Program-made: the position numbers and the translations under genes
Part shown: piece by piece, positions 19,511-27,591 of the stretch
Layout: each line of letters starts with the position of its first letter
Numbering within the stretch: position 1 is the stretch's first letter
Source: Vibrio superstes
Lineage (GTDB): Bacteria; Pseudomonadota; Gammaproteobacteria; Enterobacterales; Vibrionaceae
Length of the DNA: 64,000 bases
NCBI RefSeq assembly: GCF_003569005.1
Contig: NZ_BCUR01000004.1
Location: forward strand, 186,001 to 250,000
Direction of reading: 5' to 3'
The notes under the pieces: generated by a model
Told to the model about the DNA's origin: nothing
Databases searched by the model: none
Seen by the model: the letters and a program-made list of their open reading frames with translations, nothing else

Positions 19511-20368
19511 GTGGATAAATTAAACAAGAAAATACAAGCAGCGTCTCATTCTGGCGCTAAATTAAATTTGAATAGGCGTGATGGCCGGTTTGTTGTTACT
19601 AAGGTAATTTATGACTCTATAGCTAGAGCAAATAATTCATTGACCAAACAAGCTCAATTTAATGAAATGCGAACAGGTGCTTATAACATTTGTTCTGTTC
19701 CTGTGAGTGATATTAGCCGACAACCAGATTGCCTTGAATTTACCATGCCATTTATTGATGGTATAGGTGGTGATGTCATAACATACAAAGGAAATAAATC
19801 GGTAGCAGATAGCTTAAGAGTAACGTTAAATGCTTACTTACTAAACGTACTCTCTATGGGCAAAGAAGAGGTTGTGCTCGGAGATAAATTCTCAGAGAAG
19901 CTGCAAGAAATAAAGGCTAAGTATACGGGAAGTAGTTTAGTTGTGCCGTTAGCCATAGACAAGGCCTACGAACTTGCCCAGCACAATTTTATCTTTCCTA
20001 TGGGAGATTGCCATGGTGATCTTACTTTATCTAATATTAAAGTTACACAAGACAATAAACTATTTTTGTTTGACTTTTTAGAAGGGTTCATTGAAACACC
20101 ATTACAGGATGTTGTTAAGCTTAAGCAGGACTTTGATTATGGTTGGAGTTTTAGACATGAGAAAAAAAATTTAGCACTGAAAGGAAAGATGTTTTGTGAA
20201 TCGGCATATCCGGATATGATTTCCACTATATCACGCCTATACAAATCAGAAGTAGAACTGCTAGAACTAATAAACCTTCTTCGTATTGCACCCTATATAA
20301 AAAGTACGGATGAAATAACCCAAAATTGGTTAGACAATGCTCTTTCCAAAAATATTCATAGTAATTAA
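19511..20368 (+). CDS. Small-molecule kinase of the aminoglycoside/choline kinase fold
   Basis: Protein of 285 residues with a phosphotransferase active site: GDCHGDLTLSN gives catalytic Asp170 and Asn175, and LFDFLEG gives metal-binding Asp188. The N-terminal half shows only weak resemblance to the nucleotide-binding lobe. Translation probably begins at GTG 19511. It lies between a family 4 glycosyltransferase and a nucleotidyltransferase-HAD fusion. Inference: it phosphorylates a sugar, polyol or amino alcohol that is then activated by the next protein, or it phosphorylates an LPS sugar as KdkA does. It is not KdkA, which is encoded separately at 16403. Substrate unknown. Confidence 0.75.
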   Translation: MDKLNKKIQAASHSGAKLNLNRRDGRFVVTKVIYDSIARANNSLTKQAQFNEMRTGAYNICSVPVSDISRQPDCLEFTMPFIDGIGGDVITYKGNKSVADSLRVTLNAYLLNVLSMGKEEVVLGDKFSEKLQEIKAKYTGSSLVVPLAIDKAYELAQHNFIFPMGDCHGDLTLSNIKVTQDNKLFLFDFLEGFIETPLQDVVKLKQDFDYGWSFRHEKKNLALKGKMFCESAYPDMISTISRLYKSEVELLELINLLRIAPYIKSTDEITQNWLDNALSKNIHSN

Positions 20369-20378
20369 AGAGGATATT

Positions 20379-21425
20379 ATGTTTTCACTGTTGTTACCTG
20401 TAGCTGGGCGCTCATCAAGATTCCCGAACATGAGACCTAAATGGTTGCTAACTATGCCAGATGGAAAGTTGATGCTTGAGAAAGCTGTAGAAGGCTTAGA
20501 TCTTACAAAGTTTGATAACATCTTCGTTATATGTTTGAAAGAGCATCTAGAGCAATATGTAAACGAAAAATTCATAATTGAAAGCTTTGAATCAGCTACT
20601 GGTTTTAAGCCTACTTTATGTGTCTTAGATGAACCGACCTCTTCTCAATCAGAGACTATTTATGCAGCATTAGAGAAGTCTGGAATAGAAGGTGGTATTT
20701 TCATTAAAGATTGTGACAATATCTTTACCTGTGATCCTCAACCGATGAATACCGTGGCTACGATGAACCTCAATGAGGTTGATTTAGTCGACGCTAAAAA
20801 TAAAAGCTATGTTGATGTAAATTCACTTGGTGTTATATCAAATATTGTTGAGAAAAATGTCATTAGTAACTCTTTCTGCTGTGGAGGGTACAGTTTTGAA
20901 TCAGCTAATGAATTTAAAAAAACCTTTGAATCAATTTCTAGTGAGGAAGAGGTATATATTTCTCACATTATTTATAAAATGCTTTTAAATGGAGAAGAAT
21001 TTAGAGAAATATATGCTTCTCATTATACTGATTGGGGTACGTTAAGAGAATATCGTCACTACTGTAAGAAGCATATAACTCTATTTTGTGATGTAGATGG
21101 TGTATTGCTAAAAAATGGTAGCAAATTCTCTAAAGATGGTTGGAAAACGAAAGCTATTGAAGAAAATTTAAAGAAAATAGCAAATTTGCAACAAGCAGGT
21201 TTACTATACTTAGTTTTAACGTCCTCTAGGCCTCAAAGCGAAGAAGAGTATACAGTAAATGAACTAAAGAAGTATGGCGTAAGAACTGATCGCCTAGTAT
21301 TTGGGTTGCCCCACACACGAAGATATTTAGTAAATGATTATTCACCAACTAATCCATATCCTTCTGCAGTTGCAATCAATCTTGAACGAGATAGTAAGAT
21401 ATTAGACTCACTTTTTGATGATTAA
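20379..21425 (+). CDS. Nucleotidyltransferase-HAD phosphatase fusion protein
   Basis: Two-domain protein of 348 residues. Residues 1-230 form a sugar-nucleotidyltransferase-like domain: PVAGRSSRF...RPKWLL (7-24) matches the G-X-G-X-R-X-PK nucleotide signature, KDCDN (110-114) supplies the metal Asp, and TDWGTLREY (218-225) is a usual late motif. Residues 233-348 form a HAD phosphatase domain: CDVDGVLL with Asp238 and Asp240, LTSSRP (280-285) and LVNDYS (317-322), recalling small capsule-locus phosphatases. ATG 20379 follows AGAGGA; an upstream in-frame ATG at 20337 overlaps the kinase gene and is unlikely. The fusion suggests consecutive steps in making one activated precursor. Substrate unknown. 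Confidence 0.75.
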   Translation: MFSLLLPVAGRSSRFPNMRPKWLLTMPDGKLMLEKAVEGLDLTKFDNIFVICLKEHLEQYVNEKFIIESFESATGFKPTLCVLDEPTSSQSETIYAALEKSGIEGGIFIKDCDNIFTCDPQPMNTVATMNLNEVDLVDAKNKSYVDVNSLGVISNIVEKNVISNSFCCGGYSFESANEFKKTFESISSEEEVYISHIIYKMLLNGEEFREIYASHYTDWGTLREYRHYCKKHITLFCDVDGVLLKNGSKFSKDGWKTKAIEENLKKIANLQQAGLLYLVLTSSRPQSEEEYTVNELKKYGVRTDRLVFGLPHTRRYLVNDYSPTNPYPSAVAINLERDSKILDSLFDD

Positions 21426-21427
21426 TT

Positions 21428-22432
21428 ATGTTTGAAGATATTAGCGTTGTTGTACAAGGACCGGTACAGGCCCTATCTGACAGAAACCAGGATGAGGGCA
21501 TCACTGATCGTAGTCTTAAATCCATCCGGAAATATTTGCCGGGCGCGACGATCATCTTGTCTACTTGGCATGGGCAAGACTTATCGGACTTAGATTATGA
21601 TGAGTTAGTATTGTGTGATGACCCTGGGCAAAACATACGGCAGTTTAGTGCTAAAGGCGAACCTCATTATTTTAATAATAATAGGCAAATCGTTTCTACT
21701 CTCGAAGGGCTAAAAAAAGTAAAAACTAAATATGCGGTTAAACTACGCAGTGATAATTACTTGCAGAGTAATGAATTTGTTAGCTATCAGAGTAAATATA
21801 ACCAGCATGGCGATAATAAGCTATTTGAAGAAAGAGTTGTAGTTTCAGATATATTTACAAGAAAATATGCGAAAGGTATTCGTGTATCCTTTCATATAAG
21901 TGATTTTTTCTACTTTGGAAGAACAAAAGATCTACTCACCCTTTGGGATATTGATTTTGAGGAAGACTACGTTCCTGAGTTAGGTAAAGAGAGAGATGCT
22001 TCATTTCCAAATTATCTGGTTGACTGTACTCAAATGTTGTTTATAAGATCGATATCTAAATTTAGTAATAATATAGTTTTTAATCATTTAACTGAAAGTA
22101 GATACCAAACATACTCTGATAAAATAATAGCAGATAACCTTATTATTTTGGATGAAGCACGATTAAATCTTGGAATGCCAAGTAAATTTCTAGGGAAAGC
22201 TCGTATCTCGAAAGAAAAAGGCCGATGTGCAATGTTTAGATTTTATGAATGGGAATATTTGTATAGGAAATACTGTGACCCTTCATATGATATATCCAGC
22301 TCATCTCAAGATATACTGACTAATACATTCAATAGACTTAGATATATTTTTCCTCGTAAATTTGAGACATATTTCAGTCTTCTAAAACGTCACTATATGT
22401 ATTTTAGAAGTAGAAATAGAAGTAGACGTTGA
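21428..22432 (+). CDS. wavE: WavE family lipopolysaccharide synthesis protein
   Basis: Protein of 334 residues resembling the WavE family (Pfam WavE), named from the Vibrio cholerae LPS core cluster. The N terminus DISVVVQGPVQ and the following segment ending ILSTWHGQDLSDL and LCDDPG are the characteristic part; KYAVKLRSDNYL resembles a glycosyltransferase A-type acidic metal motif. The biochemical role is not established; a glycosyltransferase or core-sugar modifying role is inferred. It begins two bases after the stop of the fusion gene, so translation is likely coupled, and it closes the four-gene + strand unit that starts at 18479. Confidence 0.85.
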   Translation: MFEDISVVVQGPVQALSDRNQDEGITDRSLKSIRKYLPGATIILSTWHGQDLSDLDYDELVLCDDPGQNIRQFSAKGEPHYFNNNRQIVSTLEGLKKVKTKYAVKLRSDNYLQSNEFVSYQSKYNQHGDNKLFEERVVVSDIFTRKYAKGIRVSFHISDFFYFGRTKDLLTLWDIDFEEDYVPELGKERDASFPNYLVDCTQMLFIRSISKFSNNIVFNHLTESRYQTYSDKIIADNLIILDEARLNLGMPSKFLGKARISKEKGRCAMFRFYEWEYLYRKYCDPSYDISSSSQDILTNTFNRLRYIFPRKFETYFSLLKRHYMYFRSRNRSRR

Positions 22433-22565
22433 TGTAACTTTACTATTAACTAGAATTTATTTTAATATTTTTCTTGTTTGTATTTAATCCTGTGTTTTTT
22501 ATTGTCCATTGTCATTAAGTTAAATTAACTATAAGAATAAATTACTCTATTTTTGTAATCTAGTG

Positions 22566-22610
22566 TACAAGTTATTAGCTAAGTCAGAATGAATTAGCTA
22601 ATAATTTGTA
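22566..22610. terminator. Long AT-rich hairpin between convergent wavE and glycosyltransferase genes
   Basis: Arms at 22566-22582 and 22594-22610 pair over 17 positions with one G-T exception around an 11-base loop, including GTTATTAGCTAA / TTAGCTAATAA. Neither side has a clear T run, so a terminator role is inferred from the convergent position only. The rest of the 227-base gap is AT-rich with no gene I can support. Confidence 0.5.
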
Positions 22611-22659
22611 TGTGCCTCTATTAATTGGATAAAGATTAAGGTTATTTATGGTGATAAAC

Positions 22660-23784
22660 TTATTGCTTAATGTATGTATTAAACACGGTGTCAAATTCAG
22701 AATAAATGTTTTTTTCTAGAATAAAATCCACATTTACAAGGCTAAGTTTTGACAGTTCATTGCTTATTTGTGGGTTCATCATTATTTCTTCGATTAACTT
22801 TGATATTACACTTGTATTCTCATTTGAGTAGATAAATTCTTTTGCTAACCCTGTGGCTAGTTCCGATGACCCTACATCTGAATTTGTTATTATTGGGCAT
22901 CCACATGCCATAGCTTCGGCAACAACTCGCCCAAATTCTTCTATTCTTGATGGAAGTATAAAAACATCTAAAGCATTAAAGTAATCTTCAATGTTATCTT
23001 GTATAGGCAATAGCACTATTTTCTTTTCTACTTCACTTCCTTCTATTATGGAAAGGTAATCTTTTGGAATACTTTTCTCACCAATAAGTAGAACTTTTAT
23101 TCTCTTTATATTCTCCTTTCTAATAGAAAGGAGAGCATTAAAGAATATATCCACTCCTCTCTTGTTAAAATCGCCTGAAGTGATTAAACCAACAAGGAAT
23201 TCATTGCTTTCAATATGTAAAGATTCTCTTGTATTTTTTCGGGTAGATTCGCTTTTTTTATGAAATTTTTTCTCATTTACGGCAGGATAAACGACGGTTA
23301 TGTTTGAGTTAGAAATATTGAATCGAGATACCAGGTCGCTTTTTGCTAAATTTGAATTAGCAATAATATGTTTAAATTTTTTATCTTCAAATATTGGAGT
23401 ATGTATTTTATAGATTTCATTATTAAAAGGTATGCTTTTTTTGTGGATCTTTTCATAAGCGAGATGAACATTATTGTGGATACAATGAATGTCTGGGTTT
23501 TGATAATCACCGTGGCCAATCGTCAATCTAGGTTTGATTTTTTCTTTTATTTTGTCACACTGTTTTGAAAAAAATGCTCGGCGTTTATATCCAGAAAGCC
23601 AGGGTAATCGTAAGGTTTTGTGTGGAATAGCACCAAATAACTTAAGACTTTCAAGATCAAGAGATTCTGCTGCGATATGAACTTCAAATCCTTTTGATAC
23701 AAAATATCGGATTTGTTCATATACATTGCGACTAGTCCCAGTATGCAACTTTTTTAGGTTTTTATTACAGATTAGTATCTTCAT
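22660..23784 (-). CDS. Family 4 glycosyltransferase (LPS cluster)
   Basis: GT-B glycosyltransferase of 374 residues. The N terminus MKILICNKNLKKLHTGTSRNV resembles the WaaG-like acceptor domain; the C-terminal domain has VGLITSGDFNKRGVD, the LLIGEKS segment and the donor motif PSRIEEFGRVVAEAMACG. Probably extends the LPS core from a nucleotide-activated hexose, the sugar being unknown. Its 5' end overlaps the 3' end of the family 2 gene by 20 bases on the same strand, so the pair is a coupled operon. It is AT-rich and convergent with wavE. Confidence 0.85.
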   Translation of the reverse strand: MKILICNKNLKKLHTGTSRNVYEQIRYFVSKGFEVHIAAESLDLESLKLFGAIPHKTLRLPWLSGYKRRAFFSKQCDKIKEKIKPRLTIGHGDYQNPDIHCIHNNVHLAYEKIHKKSIPFNNEIYKIHTPIFEDKKFKHIIANSNLAKSDLVSRFNISNSNITVVYPAVNEKKFHKKSESTRKNTRESLHIESNEFLVGLITSGDFNKRGVDIFFNALLSIRKENIKRIKVLLIGEKSIPKDYLSIIEGSEVEKKIVLLPIQDNIEDYFNALDVFILPSRIEEFGRVVAEAMACGCPIITNSDVGSSELATGLAKEFIYSNENTSVISKLIEEIMMNPQISNELSKLSLVNVDFILEKNIYSEFDTVFNTYIKQ

Positions 23785-24541
23785 TTTTTGTCATATCTCT
23801 GACCCAAAGGTCTGCATAGCGAGTGAATACAGTATTTGCACTAAGTATAGCTAAAAGAAGGCCATGTTTGCCATCTAAGAAACCAAGCTTAATAATATAC
23901 ATTTTAAAGAACCTAAAAAAAGCGTGAGATATAGCTTTTCCTAGACTAGATTTTTTTTTCCCTTCTCTTTGATCTGCCCATGATTTTATATATAGATTTG
24001 TTTTTGATGTATATTGGGAAAGGCTATCCATGGTGAAATGAAGAAGATCTCCATTTAGTCTTTTCACTGTTGTATTTTCTGGGATAATAACACTTTCATG
24101 AACCTTAGCATTATTATAAGAAGTGTAATTTCTCGGATACAATCGAACTATTCGGTCAGGGTACCAACCAGAGTGTTGAATAAACTTTCCAAATGCTTTG
24201 GTTAATCGATTTAACGAAAAACATGTTTGAAGATTGGCAGAATTTACAGATTGCAAGATAGATGTTTTAAGTTCAGAAGTAACGACTTCGTCTGAATCTA
24301 GAGCTAAAATCCAGTCAGTGGTTAGGTAAGATTGAGCAACTTGCCTTTGAGCACCGAAACCTTCCCAGTTAGTTTTAGAATAAACTTTCTGAGTATACAT
24401 TCTTGCAATGTTGAGGGTGTTGTCGGTACTGCCAGAATCTAGTATGACAATTTCATGCGCCCATTCCTGCACAGAACTTAAACACTTATCTAGGGTCTTT
24501 TCGGCATTTTTTGTTATTAATAGGATACCAATGGTCGCCAT
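23765..24541 (-). CDS. Family 2 glycosyltransferase, WaaE/LgtF-like
   Basis: GT-A glycosyltransferase of 258 residues. The N terminus GILLITKNAEKTLDKCL, ILDSGSTDNT near 34-42 and metal-binding DSD at 82-84 in LALDSDEVV are diagnostic. The combination SKTNWEGFGAQRQ and SGWYPDRIVRLYPR is characteristic of the WaaE/LgtF (KdtX) group, which adds a beta-1,4-glucose to heptose I of the core; that specificity is inferred by resemblance. It is the first gene of a two-gene unit with the downstream family 4 gene and is divergent from the acetyltransferase gene 74 bases away. Confidence 0.87.
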   Translation of the reverse strand: MATIGILLITKNAEKTLDKCLSSVQEWAHEIVILDSGSTDNTLNIARMYTQKVYSKTNWEGFGAQRQVAQSYLTTDWILALDSDEVVTSELKTSILQSVNSANLQTCFSLNRLTKAFGKFIQHSGWYPDRIVRLYPRNYTSYNNAKVHESVIIPENTTVKRLNGDLLHFTMDSLSQYTSKTNLYIKSWADQREGKKKSSLGKAISHAFFRFFKMYIIKLGFLDGKHGLLLAILSANTVFTRYADLWVRDMTKNEDTNL

Positions 24542-24615
24542 TACACTATCTTTTTTTTACTTATGGAGGCAAAATTATACAACAAATGTCGGGCTCAAGT
24601 GTAATTTTGAGGTGA

Positions 24616-25323
24616 ATGATGTCAAGACGGAAAATTTTTTTTACTCCTACGCTGCTAAGGCGATTTAAAAATCACAATATTAGGGTAGCAAAATGGACTT
24701 TGTTTAAACGCTTTGTTGTACCTAAATCAAATGTAGTGATTGAAGAGAACTGTGCGTTCGAAATTGGAAATCGTCTCTGGACTATGGGAGCTTTTTCTTA
24801 CTCTCGTTCTTGCTTGATTACTCATGCTCACTTGAGAATAGGCCGATATACGTCGATTGCTGATAATGTATCTTTTATGGGAGCAAATCATCCAATTGAT
24901 CGTTATACAAGCTCACCTATAACGTATGATCACAAGTTCCTTAGTCTAGGAAACAATAACGTTCGTCCTACAAGCAAACAAAGTGACACATATATCGGAA
25001 ATGATGTTTGGATAGGGGCTAATGTATTACTTAAACCTGGCGTTAATATTGGTGATGGGGCTGTCGTTGCAGCAAATTCAGTGGTTGTGAAAGATGTTGA
25101 ATCTTACTCTATTGTAGGTGGTATTCCGGCTAAAAAAATCAAAATGAGATTCACAGAAGAACAGGTAAAGGCTCTAAGAGAGTTAAAATGGTGGGAGTAT
25201 GATAGTCGAGATTTCGAAAACATAGAAGTCGATGCCTCAATCGACACATTCATTGAATGGTTTACAAAAGAAAAAGCTAAGGGTGAGCTGCCTGTATATC
25301 ACCCCAGACAGCTTCGCTTCTAA
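24616..25323 (+). CDS. Hexapeptide-repeat O-acetyltransferase (CatB/XAT-like)
   Basis: Left-handed beta-helix acyltransferase of 235 residues. The imperfect hexapeptide region runs from about 50 to 175, with IGRYTSIADNVSFMGANHP containing the likely catalytic His, and YIGNDVWIGANVLLKPGVNI typical of the xenobiotic acetyltransferase group, followed by GGIPAKKIKMRF. In this position it probably acetylates an LPS core or O-chain sugar. Start is ATG 24616 or the adjacent ATG 24619, which sits better after GAGG. It is a single + strand gene between two - strand units, and its stop codon overlaps the stop of the convergent glycosyltransferase gene. Confidence 0.85.
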   Translation: MMSRRKIFFTPTLLRRFKNHNIRVAKWTLFKRFVVPKSNVVIEENCAFEIGNRLWTMGAFSYSRSCLITHAHLRIGRYTSIADNVSFMGANHPIDRYTSSPITYDHKFLSLGNNNVRPTSKQSDTYIGNDVWIGANVLLKPGVNIGDGAVVAANSVVVKDVESYSIVGGIPAKKIKMRFTEEQVKALRELKWWEYDSRDFENIEVDASIDTFIEWFTKEKAKGELPVYHPRQLRF

Positions 25324-26396
25324 CTTAGTAGGTTGGTGAAATAGGCTAGGTGGTCATCTACACTTTTTTCTAGACTGAAATCTTTTGCCATTCTTTGTTT
25401 AGAAGCCTTACCCATAGATGTTAGATCCGATTCATCTGAGATAAAATAACTTATTGCTTCAGTCAGTTCTTTCTGGTTACCGGCTGTAACTACCTTGCCA
25501 TTTATATCGTTAATTATAAGCTCGGGTGAACCGCCCGTCGTAGTCACAATCGAGGGTTTTGATACCACCATAGCCTCTATGATGGTTTTGGGCAAACCCT
25601 CACCGCTGATTGATGGTTGAATCTGAAAGTCTGACATAGCCATGAGATTAGATATGTCCTTTCTGAAACCCAGAAAGTGAATGCGCTCAGACATCTTAAA
25701 GTTTTTAGAGTACTCTTCTAATGCTTCCATGCCATTGCCAACAAGAACTAAATGGAACGTGGGATCGTTTATTTCTTTGATGGAGTCCAGAAGCAGTTTA
25801 ACCCCTTTAGATGGTCTAGAATTTGCTACACATATACCAATTTTACTCTTATCTGGTATATTGAAGTCGGCTCTTGATAGCGGAGTAGGGTCGTACCACC
25901 TAACGTCATGGCCTTTATAAATAGTGACGATCCGAGTTTTTTTCTTCCACACCTTGGTGAGTACATCTTGTCTTACCGCATCGCTCACACAAACTATACC
26001 ATCAACTCTAGGATGAAGAGCCGTTAGGTAGGAAGAAGGGTCGTGCCTATATAAGCCGCTTACTGTGCCTCTATAAGCGATTAGTTTTGCTTTGGTGCCA
26101 ATACAAGCAAAAGCTGCATTAGGGATAGTTTTCGAATTGTAGGCGTAGCAAATCTCAATATTCTTACTTTTTATTATTTGCCTTATTTTTTTAATAGTTT
26201 TAAGGCATATCTTCTTTTCTGGATAACAATCAACTACATCTATTCCAAACTCTCTGAATCGTTGGACATATTCAGCATCACCTTGAGTCGCAATTGTTAT
26301 GTTATGTCCTTTTTTCGCTAACTCAACAAATACCTCGGCTTCAGGTCTTACTGCATGCCAGTTACTTTTATATGAACTACAAATCAATATGTTCAC
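25320..26396 (-). CDS. Family 4 glycosyltransferase (LPS cluster, downstream of waaL)
   Basis: GT-B glycosyltransferase of about 358 residues. The N terminus NILICSSYKSNWHAVRPEAEV is followed by a C-terminal domain with VANSRPSKGVKLLLD, VLVGNG and the donor motif QPSISGEGLPKTIIEAMVV. The frame is open to ATG 26423, but GTG 26396 follows GAGGA by seven bases and gives the usual short start, so I prefer it. Either start lies inside the end of waaL, so translation is probably coupled. It is the last gene of the hldD-lpxM-waaF-waaL operon. Sugar specificity unknown. Confidence 0.85.
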   Translation of the reverse strand: MNILICSSYKSNWHAVRPEAEVFVELAKKGHNITIATQGDAEYVQRFREFGIDVVDCYPEKKICLKTIKKIRQIIKSKNIEICYAYNSKTIPNAAFACIGTKAKLIAYRGTVSGLYRHDPSSYLTALHPRVDGIVCVSDAVRQDVLTKVWKKKTRIVTIYKGHDVRWYDPTPLSRADFNIPDKSKIGICVANSRPSKGVKLLLDSIKEINDPTFHLVLVGNGMEALEEYSKNFKMSERIHFLGFRKDISNLMAMSDFQIQPSISGEGLPKTIIEAMVVSKPSIVTTTGGSPELIINDINGKVVTAGNQKELTEAISYFISDESDLTSMGKASKQRMAKDFSLEKSVDDHLAYFTNLLS

Positions 26397-27591
26397 TTTG
26401 ATTTCCTCGAGGTAATTTAGCATAAAACAGAGCTGTAAAAATAATGAAATACAGTATCCCAGATTGATGATTGATAAAGTTCTGTGTTAAAGCGTACCCC
26501 ATTGTAGATAAAACATGTACTCCCCCGAGAAGAGCATAGGCTGATTTTGTTGTCATATAATTCTTAGCAAATAGGAATAATGGACAACCAAAAAAACAAA
26601 ATATAACCGCAAGACCGATGGAACCTTTGATTGATGCCTCTTCAATGTAAGTATTATGCAACCTATTGAACTTCAATATGCTTTTATCCGCAACTCCAGC
26701 TTCTATCGCCTTGTGCTTGCTCTTTATCCTATCTTCATATCCAGTGCCAAAAATAGGGTTGCTGATATACGCATGAATACCTGCTTTCCACATTTCGAAG
26801 CGATAGCCTACGGAGTTATTACTTTTGTCTTGGGTTAAGTAGTTATCAACTTGATTGTAAGCTACGGATGTACGCTTGCTTAATGAAGGGTAACCTGTAG
26901 TGACCGCAATAGTTGCTATGATAACGACGATGATTTTTATTTTAGTAGAAATTATCTTCCGGTATAGAAAAAAAACACCAATTGCAATAAAAGGGCTTAT
27001 AACCCACCCTCCTCTTGCACTTGAAAGGAAACTTGCTGATATACCCAACAGGCATGCGAGCGAAGCAAGTATTATGATAGAAGGCCTTTTCTTAGTCTTT
27101 ACTGACTCTAATGCGATTACTAAGGAGAATAGCCCTAAAGACATAGCAAAGTTACCAGATTGAATCACCATGAATCCATTTATACTGAAAGCTCGAACAC
27201 CTATAATAAAATAATGATAATAAGCATGAAAACCTGTAAAGATACCTCCGATAATAATCCCCATTAATAAGGTGTTTTTAGCTGGCGGGTATTTTATTAA
27301 CAATATTAATGTTGGGATAATTAACAAAGCCCGGCTTGGTGCATCTAAATTTTTTAATTCTCCTCCCATAATAACTAGGGAAAGGGCTGTGCAAAAGAAA
27401 TAAAGAGCAAAACTGACAAATAAAACATGATCAGTTTTTTGGAGTTGAACATTTCTGGTGTGAGGAAATACAAGTAACCCTATAACCATCAAAGGTATGG
27501 CAAACCAAGAGTAGCTATTGTGGGCAACTAAGAAGAAACTAGGCACCAAGAATGCAAATAATGAGGTTAATCTAGGTAAAAAATTAGTCAT
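26377..27591 (-). CDS. waaL: O-antigen ligase family protein WaaL
   Basis: Polytopic inner-membrane protein of 404 residues with about 10-12 hydrophobic segments. The large periplasmic loop (about 235-320) carries the Wzy_C/WaaL pattern: GYRFEMWKAG near 262, NPIFGTGYED near 278, and RLHNTYIEE with the conserved His312. An upstream conserved Arg is in SSARGGW near 193. WaaL joins undecaprenyl-linked polysaccharide to lipid A-core in the periplasm. Position between waaF and a core glycosyltransferase supports ligase over O-antigen polymerase. It overlaps waaF by 8 bases and the next gene by about 20. Confidence 0.87.
   Translation of the reverse strand: MTNFLPRLTSLFAFLVPSFFLVAHNSYSWFAIPLMVIGLLVFPHTRNVQLQKTDHVLFVSFALYFFCTALSLVIMGGELKNLDAPSRALLIIPTLILLIKYPPAKNTLLMGIIIGGIFTGFHAYYHYFIIGVRAFSINGFMVIQSGNFAMSLGLFSLVIALESVKTKKRPSIIILASLACLLGISASFLSSARGGWVISPFIAIGVFFLYRKIISTKIKIIVVIIATIAVTTGYPSLSKRTSVAYNQVDNYLTQDKSNNSVGYRFEMWKAGIHAYISNPIFGTGYEDRIKSKHKAIEAGVADKSILKFNRLHNTYIEEASIKGSIGLAVIFCFFGCPLFLFAKNYMTTKSAYALLGGVHVLSTMGYALTQNFINHQSGILYFIIFTALFYAKLPRGNQSEHIDL

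Noticed and set aside
20337..20379. Longer N terminus for the nucleotidyltransferase-HAD protein from ATG 20337
   Set aside because: The extra residues overlap the end of the kinase gene, and ATG 20379 has a good AGAGGA site and gives the family N terminus.
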